Assembly: GCA_040414495.1 (NCBI GenBank)
Contig: JBEDUI010000186.1
Span: 1 to 27,530, forward strand
Direction: 5' to 3'
Length of the DNA: 27,530 nucleotides
Source of the DNA: DATAVB01 sp040414495
Lineage (GTDB): Bacteria; Actinomycetota; Actinomycetes; Mycobacteriales; QHCD01
The notes below the pieces were generated by a model, which worked only from the letters and a program-made list of their open reading frames with translations, was not told the DNA's origin and did no database searches. Position 1 is the first letter of the stretch. Each line of letters starts with the position of its first letter. Made by a program: the position numbers and the translations under genes. This document shows positions 15,156-23,647 of the stretch, in pieces.

Positions 15156-15497
15156 CTAGAACGGCAGGCCGGGAATGCCACCGAGCCCACCGAGGCCGCC
15201 GGCCAGCGGTCCCATCTTCTGACCGGCCAGCTCGGTGACCTCGCGGCCCGCGTCCCGAACCGCCGCCACGACGAGATCCTGCAGGGTCTCTACGTCGTCT
15301 GGATCTACGACCTTGGGGTCGATGCTGATCGAGGTCAGCTCGCCGGATCCGGTCATCTTGGCGGTCACCAACCCGCCTCCCGCGGTGCCGGTCACCTCGG
15401 CGTCGGCCAGCTCCTGCTGTGCTGCGACGAGCTGCTCCTGCATTTTCTGGGCTTGTTTCATCAGCTGCTGCATGTTGGGCTGGCCACCGGGTTGCAC
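15156..15497 (-). CDS. YbaB/EbfC-family nucleoid-associated protein
   Basis: A small DNA-binding nucleoid-associated protein forming dimers; the family is almost always next to recR. Seen (113 residues): NMQQLMKQAQKMQEQLVAAQQELADAEVTGTAGGGLVTAKMTGSGELTSISIDPKVV, the typical N-terminal coiled helix followed by the sheet region. A Gly-rich tail (GPLAGGLGGLGGIPG) is common in actinobacterial members. Start: GTG 15497 with AGGAGA six bases upstream. The frame stays open to 15764 but the extension is basic shadow sequence. It is divergent from the amidase gene, with 137 bp between starts. Confidence 0.95.
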   Translation of the reverse strand: MQPGGQPNMQQLMKQAQKMQEQLVAAQQELADAEVTGTAGGGLVTAKMTGSGELTSISIDPKVVDPDDVETLQDLVVAAVRDAGREVTELAGQKMGPLAGGLGGLGGIPGLPF

Positions 15498-15634
15498 GGT
15501 CGCTCTCCTCTGGTCGACTGCCACACCACTAGGCAAAGGGGTCCTGTAATCCAGCGTAGCGGTCGGGCGCGACGGTCCGGACACGCCGTCAGGCTGCATG
15601 CGCCGGCGTAGCCGGACGTGGGAAGGTGGGCGCC

Positions 15635-16588
15635 GTGTCCAATTCGGCCGGTCGGCTGCGCTGCTGCGCCGTGCTGGCCGCCGGGCTGCTGTTGAGCGCC
15701 TGCGCCCAGATCCACGGCTCCGCCCACCACGCCAGCGCGCCACGCGCGGCTGCCGCCAAAGCACCGCCGCCGCCGGCCACGGCTACCAGCACCGACCCAC
15801 CGCCGAGCACTGATCCAGCGACCGCCGATCCGCCGACCACCCGCGCCCGCCCGACGCACCGTCCCAAACGGCCGACAGCGCCAGCCTCGACAACGCCAAA
15901 ACCCAGCCCTACAAGGCATTCCACTCCCGTACCAGCCGGTCGAGTGGTCGTTCTCGACCCGGGACACAACGGCGGAAATAGCAGCCACCCCGACATCATC
16001 AATGCGCCGGTACCCGACGGAAATGGTTCCACCAAACCGTGCAATAGCACCGGCACCGCAACGAATACCGGTTACGCCGAACACGCCTTCAATTGGGACG
16101 TGACGATGCGGGTCCGCTCTATTCTGCGCAGCCAGGGCATCACGGTTGTCCTGACGCGACAGAACGACACCGGCGTCGGGCCTTGCGTCGACAAACGCGC
16201 GCAGATCGGCAATGCCGAACATGCCACCGCGGTCGTCTCCATTCACGGTGACGGTTCCTGGTCCGGACATGGATTTCACGTCATCACCGCTCGCAAAGAT
16301 CTCGGCACACCGGCCGTGGATGAGGCGTCTTCCCAACTGGCCCACGACGTACATGCGCAGATGTTGGCCGGTTCCGGAATGACCACGGCGACCTATATCG
16401 GCTCCGATGGATACGATCAACGCTCCGATCTGGCCGGACTGAATCTCTCGGACCGGCCGACAATTCTTGTCGAGTGCGGAAACATGCGTGATGCCGGCGA
16501 TGCCGCATTAATGTCCAGTGTGGATGGACGATCTCGTATTGCCACCGCGATTGCCGATGGGATTTCCGCATTTCTGGACGGTCGATAA
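15635..16588 (+). CDS. N-acetylmuramoyl-L-alanine amidase (Amidase_3), predicted lipoprotein
   Basis: A zinc amidase that cleaves the bond between muramic acid and the peptide stem of peptidoglycan; acts outside the membrane. Seen (317 residues from GTG 15635, GGAAGG eight bases upstream): a signal sequence ending in lipobox LSAC with Cys23; a Pro/Ala/Thr-rich linker of about 75 residues; then Amidase_3 with VVVLDPGHNGG (His111), YAEHAFN (Glu149), VVSIHGDG (His204) and catalytic Glu280 in ILVECGNM. Cys136 and Cys184 could form a disulfide. It follows ybaB-recR as does the mycobacterial amidase Rv3717, so it is probably that orthologue, here with a lipid anchor and long tether. Confidence 0.92.
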   Translation: MSNSAGRLRCCAVLAAGLLLSACAQIHGSAHHASAPRAAAAKAPPPPATATSTDPPPSTDPATADPPTTRARPTHRPKRPTAPASTTPKPSPTRHSTPVPAGRVVVLDPGHNGGNSSHPDIINAPVPDGNGSTKPCNSTGTATNTGYAEHAFNWDVTMRVRSILRSQGITVVLTRQNDTGVGPCVDKRAQIGNAEHATAVVSIHGDGSWSGHGFHVITARKDLGTPAVDEASSQLAHDVHAQMLAGSGMTTATYIGSDGYDQRSDLAGLNLSDRPTILVECGNMRDAGDAALMSSVDGRSRIATAIADGISAFLDGR

Positions 16589-16652
16589 GACATCGACCAC
16601 AATTCGTTGATTGCGGCAGACGAAGGCGCAGTGACGTGCCAGGATCTACGCC

Positions 16653-18434
16653 ATGTCGGTTGACGTCGCGACGCTTCTGAAAGCACGCGCCACTCTCGCG
16701 TATGACATCGACGCTGCTGGGCGCGTACTGGCCGGCGATGATCAGTCCGGCTCGACACAGCTTTACGAAATCGCTCCGGAGGGCACCTGGACCCAGCTGA
16801 CCCAACTCGGCGAGCGTTGTTCAGGGCGATATCTGCCTGGCGAACGCGCGGTCGTGGTCGAGCATGACCTGGGTGGAAATGAGCGCGGGCAGCTTTCCCT
16901 GCTGCGGCTGGACGATCCCGACCGGACGCTGATTCCGCTCGTACACGACGAGCGATTTGTGCACAATATTCTCGATGTCCTACCCGGGCGTGTGATTTAC
17001 GCAACCAATCGTCGCAACAGTATTGATTTCGACGTTGTGGTGCGGGACGTCGCAACCGGGGAGGATCGGGTCCTTTACGACGGCGGCGGTTGGATCATGC
17101 AGGTCGCCGTGGCGCCGGACGAATCGCATGTCGTGCTGGCCCGACCGGGCGGTGCGCCCAATTCCCAGCAGCTGCTGCTGGTGGATGCCCGAACCGGGCA
17201 GGTCGACGAGTTGGCGCCATTCGATGAACCGACCCGGGCCGGATTCGCGCAGTGGCTTCCGGACAGCTCGGGGTTTGTCTTCACCACGAATTCCGGGCGG
17301 GATTTCTCCGGGGTCGCCAAGTACGATCTGGCCAGTCACAGCTGGGCATTTCTCGTCACCGGTTCCGACGACATCACCGGTTGGTTGGCGCCCGACGGTT
17401 CTCAACTGCTGTACTCGGTCCGGCACGACGGCGCGGATTCGCTCTGGGTGCACCGGAACGGCACCGACGTCATTCCGCAGCAACCATCCCCTGTGGACAT
17501 TCCGGCCGACTCGATGGCGACCTGGTTGCACGCTCCAGTGTGGTCACCGGGGGCGGAGTTCCTGGCGGTAACCGTAAGCTCGCCGACCGAGCCCGGCGAT
17601 GTCTATGTTTACGACAGCGCATCGGTTCGGCGGGTGACGAATTCGTCCATGGAGTTGGATAAGTCCCTCCTACGGACCCCGGAATCGCACCGTATCCCGG
17701 CCGAGGACGGCGAGCAGATCCCGTGTTTCCTGTACCGGCCGGAGCACGGCGACGGGTCAGTGGTGATCCTGATCCACGGCGGGCCGGAGAGCCAGTCGGT
17801 GCGCAGCTGGAATCCGGTCGTACAGGCATTGCTCGCGGGTGGACACGCGGTTGCGGTCCCGAATGTGCGTGGCTCGTCCGGATACGGCAAGCGGTGGACT
17901 TCGCTTGATGACGTGCGGCTGCGGCTGGATTCGGTCGCGGACCTGGCCGCGGTACGGCATTGGCTGCCCTCGGTCGGGTTGGACAGCGAGCGGGTCGCGC
18001 TCTACGGCGGTTCGTACGGCGGGTACATGGTGCTGGCCGGACTGTCGATGCAGCCGGAGCTGTGGGCGGCCGGGGTGGATATCGTCGGCATTTCCTCGCT
18101 GGTGACGTTCCTGGAGAACACGTCGCGCTACCGCCGTTCGGCCCGGGAGCGGGAGTACGGGACGCTTGAGCACGACCGGGATTTCCTCGTCGAGGCCTCA
18201 CCGCTGTCGCACATCGACGCGGTCCGCTCACCGTTGTTGATCCTGCACGGCGCCAACGACCCGCGGGTTCCGTTGTCCGAGGCCGAGCAGGTGGCCGACG
18301 CGGTCCGCTCGCGCGGGGTGCCGGTTGAAATGTTCGTCTACGACGACGAGGGTCACGGCCTGAGCAAACTGCACAACCGGCTCGATGCGTATCCGCGGGT
18401 TGTCGATTTCCTCAGCCGGCATCTTTCGTCGTGA
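16653..18434 (+). CDS. S9-family (acylaminoacyl/prolyl oligopeptidase-like) serine peptidase
   Basis: A serine peptidase that removes short peptides or N-acyl residues; no signal peptide, so probably cytoplasmic. Seen (593 residues): an N-terminal beta-propeller with repeated GDVYVYD-like blades to about 340, then an alpha/beta hydrolase domain with ILIHGGPESQ, NVRGSSGYGKRW, and a full triad: Ser454 in YGGSYGGY, Asp536 in HGANDPRVP, His568 in DDEGHGL. Start: ATG 16653 with AGGA a few bases upstream. A possible -10, CAGGAT, seven bases before the ATG makes a leaderless start possible too. Its 3' end overlaps the converging next gene by 23 bp. It is a homologue of the S9-like gene at 5911, which has lost Ser and His. 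Confidence 0.95.
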   Translation: MSVDVATLLKARATLAYDIDAAGRVLAGDDQSGSTQLYEIAPEGTWTQLTQLGERCSGRYLPGERAVVVEHDLGGNERGQLSLLRLDDPDRTLIPLVHDERFVHNILDVLPGRVIYATNRRNSIDFDVVVRDVATGEDRVLYDGGGWIMQVAVAPDESHVVLARPGGAPNSQQLLLVDARTGQVDELAPFDEPTRAGFAQWLPDSSGFVFTTNSGRDFSGVAKYDLASHSWAFLVTGSDDITGWLAPDGSQLLYSVRHDGADSLWVHRNGTDVIPQQPSPVDIPADSMATWLHAPVWSPGAEFLAVTVSSPTEPGDVYVYDSASVRRVTNSSMELDKSLLRTPESHRIPAEDGEQIPCFLYRPEHGDGSVVILIHGGPESQSVRSWNPVVQALLAGGHAVAVPNVRGSSGYGKRWTSLDDVRLRLDSVADLAAVRHWLPSVGLDSERVALYGGSYGGYMVLAGLSMQPELWAAGVDIVGISSLVTFLENTSRYRRSAREREYGTLEHDRDFLVEASPLSHIDAVRSPLLILHGANDPRVPLSEAEQVADAVRSRGVPVEMFVYDDEGHGLSKLHNRLDAYPRVVDFLSRHLSS

Positions 18435-19314
18435 TCGACCAACGTGACCAGGCCTGCAGCCAGCTGCCCTGATCGATCTGTCCGTCCCGCCACTGCCGCC
18501 AAGCCTGCTGCGCCGGCAGGCTCGGTACCTCGTGTCCACAGCAGACGTACCGCAACGTCTCCTCGAGTGCGGCCCGGCGCAGCGTCGGCTCGATGAACCA
18601 GGGCGCGTGCACCGACAGGTCGTTGACGTGCTCGACCAGATCCCGCAGCACCACGCCAGGCGGCCGCTCGCTCAGCCGCGACTGGGCTCGTATCGCCTGG
18701 CGCCATTGCCGGAAATGCCGACGGCGTAAGGCAATCGGGCTCTGCGGCCGGCGCAGGAGGCGCTCCAGCAGTACCCGGTGCGGATCCAAGCCGGCCAGCC
18801 ACGGGTCGCTGTCCTGCCGGCCGTACAGCGACAGGTCGTCGACCGGGACCAGCCATACGAGTTCCGGCGCGACGCCGCATCCGATCACGGTCAGCCGGAC
18901 ATCCAGCGGCGCGGTCAGGGACGCCGCCCAGCGTTGACCGTCGGCGACCAGGTCGACCTCACGCGGTTGGCCGCTGAGGGTGATCCGGGCCCTACCGGGG
19001 CGCACGCCGCCCCGGGCGCCGGCGTCGACCAGCGCGCGTTCCAGGTCGGGGTGGTCGTGCCGGCCGTGGTCGACCGCGGACCGGACACTGACCGCCGGAG
19101 GGGCCAATTCGGGGTCGCCGTAGACGAGGGTCAACGCCTCCCAGCCGGTGCCGGCACGTTCGAAGGAACGGATCGCGCACGGATAGAGCGTCGGAGAACT
19201 GAGGCCCCACACGTTGAACGGTGGCATTTCCTGCAGCAACTCGGCCCGCTGCCGCCGCATCTGGTCGCGGACGGCCGCGAGCCAGTCGTCCCGCCCCGAC
19301 AACGACCCAGCCAC
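18412..19314 (-). CDS. Hypothetical protein, 300 residues
   Basis: I do not recognise the family. Seen: no signal peptide or membrane segment; an N-terminal region with PPFNVWGLSSPTLYPCAIRSFERAGTG; a middle part of short strands (ARITLSGQPREVDLVADGQRWAASLTAPLDVRLTVIGCGV) ending in PVDDLSLYG; and a helical C-terminal half rich in Arg and Trp (RRRHFRQWRQAIRAQSRLSERPPG, LRYVCCGHEVPSLPAQQAWRQWRDG). Codon bias is normal, so it is a real gene. GTG 19314 is the best start; a CATGCT six bases upstream may be a -10 box. The 3' end overlaps that of the S9 peptidase by 23 bp, which constrains both C-termini. Confidence 0.8.
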   Translation of the reverse strand: MAGSLSGRDDWLAAVRDQMRRQRAELLQEMPPFNVWGLSSPTLYPCAIRSFERAGTGWEALTLVYGDPELAPPAVSVRSAVDHGRHDHPDLERALVDAGARGGVRPGRARITLSGQPREVDLVADGQRWAASLTAPLDVRLTVIGCGVAPELVWLVPVDDLSLYGRQDSDPWLAGLDPHRVLLERLLRRPQSPIALRRRHFRQWRQAIRAQSRLSERPPGVVLRDLVEHVNDLSVHAPWFIEPTLRRAALEETLRYVCCGHEVPSLPAQQAWRQWRDGQIDQGSWLQAWSRWSITTKDAG

Positions 19315-19418
19315 ATTCCGAGCATGAGACCGGCGGGCAACTACGGCAATGCGAATTCGCTAACGGCCTACCTCAGATTTGCCGTGCTGCCGGATATCGC
19401 CGCCGGTGGCACGTTTTG

Positions 19419-19434
19419 GGGACGCCGGCGTCCC
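19419..19434. promoter_or_regulatory. Perfect 16-bp palindrome
   Basis: GGGACGCCGGCGTCCC is perfectly self-complementary with no spacer, so it suits a dimeric DNA-binding protein better than an RNA hairpin. It lies 105 bp upstream of the leftward gene and 112 bp upstream of the small ORF. A chance GC-rich palindrome is possible. Confidence 0.4.
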
Positions 19435-19458
19435 GGGCCGGTGGTTGGCTGATCTCGA

Positions 19459-19492
19459 CGGTGGTCGCAGGCCGACATGCGTGCGACCACCG
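19459..19492. repeat. 11-bp perfect inverted repeat with 12-base loop
   Basis: CGGTGGTCGCA (19459-19469) and TGCGACCACCG (19482-19492) form an unbroken 11-bp stem. There is no U-tract on either side, so it is not a standard terminator. It could be an operator, an RNA leader structure or a rho-type end. Confidence 0.6.
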
Positions 19493-19546
19493 ATCCGCCA
19501 ACTTTGACTGGGTCGCCGACTTTTCCTCACCAAGGAGCGCGCGGTC

Positions 19547-19762
19547 ATGCGCCGCCGAACCAGCCCGGCACATCCAGCCGGAACACCTCAGGCGGCCTCA
19601 CCGTACGAAGATCATCCTGCAACGCCCGCAGCCGCCGTACCCGGCCGGCAAGACGAAACCACGCAGCGGGCGCATATCGGGATGACCCTCACCGCACCGG
19701 CCGGCGCCCGGACGAGCCTGCTCGACGGGACTGATCGCGGCGTACCGCCGTGGATCGAATGA
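19547..19762 (+). CDS. Small ORF, 71 residues, uncertain
   Basis: ATG 19547 has AAGGAG nine bases upstream, the best ribosome binding site in the region. The predicted product begins MRRRTSPAHPAGTPQAAS and ends GTDRGVPPWIE; it is Pro/Ala/Thr-rich with no membrane segment or known motif. About two thirds of third codon positions are G or C, lower than in neighbouring genes, which weakens the case. It precedes the Tat-exported amidohydrolase by about 100 bp on the same strand. A second in-frame ATG at 19682 could start a 26-residue peptide. It could be a real small gene, a peptide precursor or a chance ORF. Confidence 0.35.
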   Translation: MRRRTSPAHPAGTPQAASPYEDHPATPAAAVPGRQDETTQRAHIGMTLTAPAGARTSLLDGTDRGVPPWIE

Positions 19763-19866
19763 GGGGGATTTGCCGACCCGAATGGTGGTTCTGGCACCAC
19801 TGTCTACGCATCCGGTCTGTTACAGGGTCTTTGGTGTCCCTGATTCGTCCCCGGAGGTAGACACCG

Positions 19867-21399
19867 ATGTCGCAAGGCAAATCCCTTAGTCGACGCGCAT
19901 TTCTCGGAGCATCGGCCACTGTGGCCGGTGGCGCAGTTCTGACCGGTCCGCTGACCCGATCGGCCGGCGCATCCACCCCGGACCGCGCCGATCTCGCGCT
20001 CACACACGTGACCGTAATCGACGTCAAGAGCGGTAGATCGCAGCACGATATGACCGTCCTGGTGGCCGGCGACCGTATCCGGGCCATCGGCCGGTCCGCC
20101 GATATCGGTATTCCGACGCACGTAAAAACCGTCGATCTCACCGGCAAGTACCTGATTCCGGGCCTGTGCGATGTGCACGTACACAGCTCGGACCAAAACA
20201 TCGACCTGCCGATGCATATTGCCAACGGGGTGACCACAGTCCGGGAAATGTGGGGCCTGCCGACCATTCATGAATGGCGACAGAAAATCGAAGCCGGCAC
20301 CCTGCTCGGCCCCCGTTATGTCATCGGCAGCCCGATTATCGACGGCTCGCCGACTCTGTGGAACGATTCGGCGCCGCGCCCGGCCGCGCCGATTGTGGTG
20401 ACCACCGAGGCCCAGGGGCGCGCGGCCGTGCGCGCGGTCAAACGCGACGGTGCGGATTTCGTGAAGGTCTACTCACGACTGTCCCGGAGCGCCTTCAACG
20501 GAATTGCCGCCGAAGCGCGTCGACAACGAATTCGATTCGGTGGGCACGTTCCCGACATCGTTCCGGTCGAAGACGCCGTACGGGCGGGTATGTGGAGTTT
20601 TGAGCATCTGGATGGGCTGTGGTGGTCGACTTCTGATCGGGAATCCACGCTACGGCGGCAAATCGCGGCCATCCGAATTGATCCCAAAGATGCGTACGAA
20701 AGCTGGTTCGAGCAGATCGGCCGATTGGAATGGGAGGCCGCCACCAGTTATCAACCGGATAAGGCGAGTCGGCTGTTTTCGTTGCTGCGGCGCAATGAAG
20801 TGCGGCAGGTTCCTACGCTGACGATGCTGCAGCGGCTGGATACTCCTGGCGATCCCGGGGATCCGCGCATGAAATACGTTCCGGCCGAAACGGCGGCGTA
20901 TTGGCAGATCTGGTCGGACACGGTGAACCAGGGCCGTACCGCCGAGCAGATTGCGCAGCACCGGGTGCTGTTCGAATTACGGCAGCAATTGGTGAACGCG
21001 ATGTCGCGGGCCGGTGTCCCGATCGTCGCGGGCACCGACACCGGTACGACCTATCTCTTTCCCGGTTTCAGCCTGCATGACGAGTTGGCGCTGTTGGTGC
21101 AGGCTGGTTTGAGCCCCGCCCACGCGCTGCGGGCGGCGACGTACGAACCGGCCAGATTCCTGGGTCTGGAGCACTCGCAGGGGACGGTCAGCAAGGGCAA
21201 GCTGGCCGATCTCGTGGTGCTGGACGCCGATCCGTTGGCCGATATTCGCAACACGCATCGGATTCACGCCGTGCTGGTCGGAGGGCGGCTGATTTCCTCT
21301 GCGGAACGGGCGCAGCTGCTGGCCGGTGCGGCGAAGGCGGCGAGCGGAAGCGCCGCGGCGGCGGTGGCGCGCTGCGGCTGCCACGCTCACGCGCACTGA
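19867..21399 (+). CDS. Tat-exported metal-dependent amidohydrolase (imidazolonepropionase-like)
   Basis: A hydrolase of the amidohydrolase superfamily, exported folded by the Tat system; the substrate is unknown. Seen (510 residues): twin-arginine signal LSRRAFLGASATVAGGAVL near the N-terminus; a beta-sandwich start LALTHVTVIDVKSG; metal ligands His104 and His106 (CDVHVHSS), Lys200 in DFVKVYSR (bridging carboxylated Lys position), His227 (GGHVP), His247 (FEHLDG) and Asp391 (AGTDTG); then a closing ADLVVLDADPLADI with VLVGGRL. The site is complete. Odd: the extreme C-terminus is Ala-rich and ends CGCHAHAH, a Cys/His tail that could bind metal. Start: ATG 19867 with GGAGG nine bases upstream. 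It converges with dnaX, 23 bp apart. Confidence 0.93.
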   Translation: MSQGKSLSRRAFLGASATVAGGAVLTGPLTRSAGASTPDRADLALTHVTVIDVKSGRSQHDMTVLVAGDRIRAIGRSADIGIPTHVKTVDLTGKYLIPGLCDVHVHSSDQNIDLPMHIANGVTTVREMWGLPTIHEWRQKIEAGTLLGPRYVIGSPIIDGSPTLWNDSAPRPAAPIVVTTEAQGRAAVRAVKRDGADFVKVYSRLSRSAFNGIAAEARRQRIRFGGHVPDIVPVEDAVRAGMWSFEHLDGLWWSTSDRESTLRRQIAAIRIDPKDAYESWFEQIGRLEWEAATSYQPDKASRLFSLLRRNEVRQVPTLTMLQRLDTPGDPGDPRMKYVPAETAAYWQIWSDTVNQGRTAEQIAQHRVLFELRQQLVNAMSRAGVPIVAGTDTGTTYLFPGFSLHDELALLVQAGLSPAHALRAATYEPARFLGLEHSQGTVSKGKLADLVVLDADPLADIRNTHRIHAVLVGGRLISSAERAQLLAGAAKAASGSAAAAVARCGCHAHAH

Positions 21400-21422
21400 T
21401 CGCGTACGAGGTCCGGGCCCGC

Positions 21423-23444
21423 TTACTGTCCCGTATCCAGGGCACGCGCACCGAGCGATGACTTGAGCAATGAGATCGCCACGTCCTCGGAACTCGGGCG
21501 GGGTGCCGCCGGTGGCCCGGCCACCGCGATCTCGCCGGGACCGTATGGGTCGTCCCGCGGGTCCGGCTCCGGCGGTTCGTCGTCGGAGCCGGGGTCATCC
21601 ACGGAGGCCGCCACGCTGTGCGACTCCCGCGGTGCCTGCGCCTGGGTCTGGCCCTGGCCGGTAGGGGATTGCGGTGCCGGCGCTGGGCTCGGCGTACTCG
21701 GGGCCGCCGGACCGCGCGAGGGCTGGGGGCGGCTGGCCGTCGGGGCGGCAGATCGCCCCGACGCTGGCGCCTCACCGTCGGTCGTCGTACTGATCTGCCA
21801 GTCGACGCCGAGCACTTCCTGCAGCGCCGACCGAACGAGGTTGACGTTGCTGGATTCCGAGAGCAGCCGGGCCAGCGGTGCCGACGAAATCAGCAGCACC
21901 AGCATGTCACCGTCCAGTGTGGACACTGTGGCGTTGAGCAGCAGGGCATGCGTACGGCGGCTTTGCCGCTTGACGACCTCAAGGACCTCGGGCCAGATCT
22001 GCCGTACCGCGCCCACGTCGACCGCGCCGCCCGCGGCCGGGACCGGCGGCGGCGGCGCAGACGGAGTTGGCTCGGCTGGTGCGGGCTCGGCTGGCGCGTG
22101 CTGCGGTGCGGCCGCCGAGGCGGACTTCGGCGCGGGCGCAGCGGCCGCGGGCTCGGGCACCGTGGACGCAGCAGACGCAGCGGGTGCGGGAGACGCGGAT
22201 TCCGCGGCAGCCGCCGGTTCACGCCTTGCCCGAGCCGGCCCCGTTGACGGCTCAGATTCAGCCGCAACCGGGGCACTCATTCCAATGGCCTGGCGCCGTT
22301 CGAGCCGTTCAACCCGTTGCAGCACCGCCGCGATGTCGTCCGACGCACCGGGCAACAACATGCGGGCGCAGACCAACTCGAGCAGCAACCGGGGCGCCGT
22401 CGTACCCCGCATATCGGTAAGCCCGACGTGCACCACATCGGCGAACCGGGACAACGTCGCCGTACCGATCGCCTCGGCCTGCTCGGTCATCCGCTCCAAT
22501 TCGTCCGACGGAGCATCGAGCAGACCCTTGTCCACTGCGTCCGGAACCGCGTCCAGAATCACCAGGTCGCGCAGTCGCTCCAGCAGATCAGAGGCGAACC
22601 GGCGCGGGTCGTGGCCGGCCTCGACCACCCGGTCCACGACCTGGTAGACCGCAGCCCGGTCGCCCGCCGCCAACGCGTCGACCATGCCATCGAGCAGGGC
22701 GGCATCGGTCACGCCGAGCAGCCCGACCGCCCGCTGGTACGTGACCCCCTCGGGCCCGGCGCCGGCCAACAGCTGATCCAGCACCGACAGCGAATCCCGA
22801 GCTGAACCGCCTCCGGCCCGGATCACCAGCGGCAGCACCTGCGGCTCGACCGGAACGCCCTCGGCGTCGCAGATCTTTTCCAACAGACCGCGCATCGTGC
22901 TGGGCGGGAGCAGCCGGAACGGATAGTGGTGCGTACGCGACCGGATGGTCTGCAGCACCTTCTCCGGCTCGGTCGTGGCGAAAACGAAGACCAGGAACTC
23001 CGGCGGCTCCTCGACCAACTTCAGCAGGGCGTTGAAGCCCTGCGTCGAGACCATGTGCGCCTCGTCCACGATGTAGACCTTGTAGCGCGAGCTGACCGGC
23101 GCGAAATGCGCGCGTTCCCGTAGATCCCGCGCGTCATCGACACCACCGTGCGAGGCGGCGTCGATCTCGATCACGTCCAGGCTGCCAGGCCCGTCCGGCG
23201 CCAGCGCGACGCAGGAATCGCAGACCCCGCACGGCGTCGGGGTCGGGCCCTGCACACAGTTCAGCGAGCGGGCCAGAATCCGGGCACTGGAGGTCTTGCC
23301 GCAGCCGCGCGGGCCGGAGAAGAGGTACGCGTGGTTGATCCGGCCGGCCGAGAGCGCCTGGATCAGCGGCTCGGTGACGTGCTCCTGGCCGACCAACTCA
23401 GCGAACGTGGCGGGACGGTACTTGCGGTAGAGCGCGAGCGCCAC
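21423..23444 (-). CDS. dnaX: DNA polymerase III subunit gamma/tau
   Basis: ATPase of the clamp loader that places the sliding clamp on primed DNA. Seen (673 residues): ALALYRKYRPATFAELVGQEHV start, Walker A GPRGCGKT (44-51), zinc Cys63, Cys72, Cys75 and Cys78, Walker B IVDEAH (125-130), FATTEPEKVLQTIRSR with the SRC-like arginine, and domain III. These are followed by a long Ala/Pro/Ser-rich linker (about 390-475), a folded tau-like domain (GAVRQIWPEVLEVVKRQSRRTHALL), and another disordered acidic tail. Start: GTG 23444 with GGGAGG six bases upstream. No A-rich slippery heptamer for a gamma-producing frameshift is apparent. SRP RNA lies 68 bp upstream on the same strand. Confidence 0.97.
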   Translation of the reverse strand: MALALYRKYRPATFAELVGQEHVTEPLIQALSAGRINHAYLFSGPRGCGKTSSARILARSLNCVQGPTPTPCGVCDSCVALAPDGPGSLDVIEIDAASHGGVDDARDLRERAHFAPVSSRYKVYIVDEAHMVSTQGFNALLKLVEEPPEFLVFVFATTEPEKVLQTIRSRTHHYPFRLLPPSTMRGLLEKICDAEGVPVEPQVLPLVIRAGGGSARDSLSVLDQLLAGAGPEGVTYQRAVGLLGVTDAALLDGMVDALAAGDRAAVYQVVDRVVEAGHDPRRFASDLLERLRDLVILDAVPDAVDKGLLDAPSDELERMTEQAEAIGTATLSRFADVVHVGLTDMRGTTAPRLLLELVCARMLLPGASDDIAAVLQRVERLERRQAIGMSAPVAAESEPSTGPARARREPAAAAESASPAPAASAASTVPEPAAAAPAPKSASAAAPQHAPAEPAPAEPTPSAPPPPVPAAGGAVDVGAVRQIWPEVLEVVKRQSRRTHALLLNATVSTLDGDMLVLLISSAPLARLLSESSNVNLVRSALQEVLGVDWQISTTTDGEAPASGRSAAPTASRPQPSRGPAAPSTPSPAPAPQSPTGQGQTQAQAPRESHSVAASVDDPGSDDEPPEPDPRDDPYGPGEIAVAGPPAAPRPSSEDVAISLLKSSLGARALDTGQ

Positions 23445-23500
23445 GAGGTACCTCCCAATCGTCGGGCCCCGACCCTAGAACACGGTGCCGACAGGAGCGT

Positions 23501-23518
23501 AAAGGCCCGAAAGGGACC
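23501..23518 (-). terminator. Weak hairpin at the SRP RNA 3' end
   Basis: Read leftward: GGTCCC-TTTC-GGGCC with one bulged T, then TTTACG. It overlaps the SRP RNA 3' end and may end its transcript. The U-tract is short. Confidence 0.4.
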
Positions 23519-23607
23519 CCTCGCGCACCCGCCAGAGCCTGCTTATCCTTGCTGCCTTCCGGCCCTGGGGAGGTTCACAGGATGGGCGCCGCACGAGGGG
23601 CCTGCCC
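23513..23607 (-). ncRNA. ffs: Small signal recognition particle RNA (4.5S type)
   Basis: The RNA partner of Ffh in co-translational targeting. On the minus strand the conserved apical core reads CCAGGGCCGGAAGGCAGCAAGG-like around 23548-23569, with the GGAA tetraloop and symmetric loop bases typical of bacterial SRP helix 8. The flanks pair into one long rod: GGCCCCTCGTGC at the 5' side with GCGCGAGGGGTCC at the 3' side. Size is about 95 nt; the exact ends are estimated from the pairing. Its position just upstream of dnaX is common in actinobacteria. Confidence 0.92.
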
Positions 23608-23635
23608 GCCAGTCTAACCAGGTGCCGGGGAAACG

Positions 23636-23641
23636 TACGGT
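23636..23641 (+). promoter_or_regulatory. -10 box TACGGT of a leaderless gene
   Basis: TACGGT is six bases before GTG 23648. The GAGGGA between them abuts the start codon and cannot serve as a normal ribosome binding site, which favours leaderless initiation. No clear -35. Confidence 0.4.
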
Positions 23642-23647
23642 GAGGGA

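Larger units (their letters stand above)
19315..19546. other. Intergenic region with two strong dyads
   Basis: Holds the probable promoter of the leftward hypothetical gene, the 16-bp palindrome at 19419 and the 11-bp hairpin at 19459 (listed separately). No convincing gene seen. Confidence 0.55.

Noticed and set aside
21463..22647. Long open frame antisense to dnaX (and similar ones over leuA, asd and the phosphodiesterase)
   Set aside because: Shadow frames produced by high GC at third positions on the coding strand; low-complexity Ala/Ser/Arg products with no motifs.
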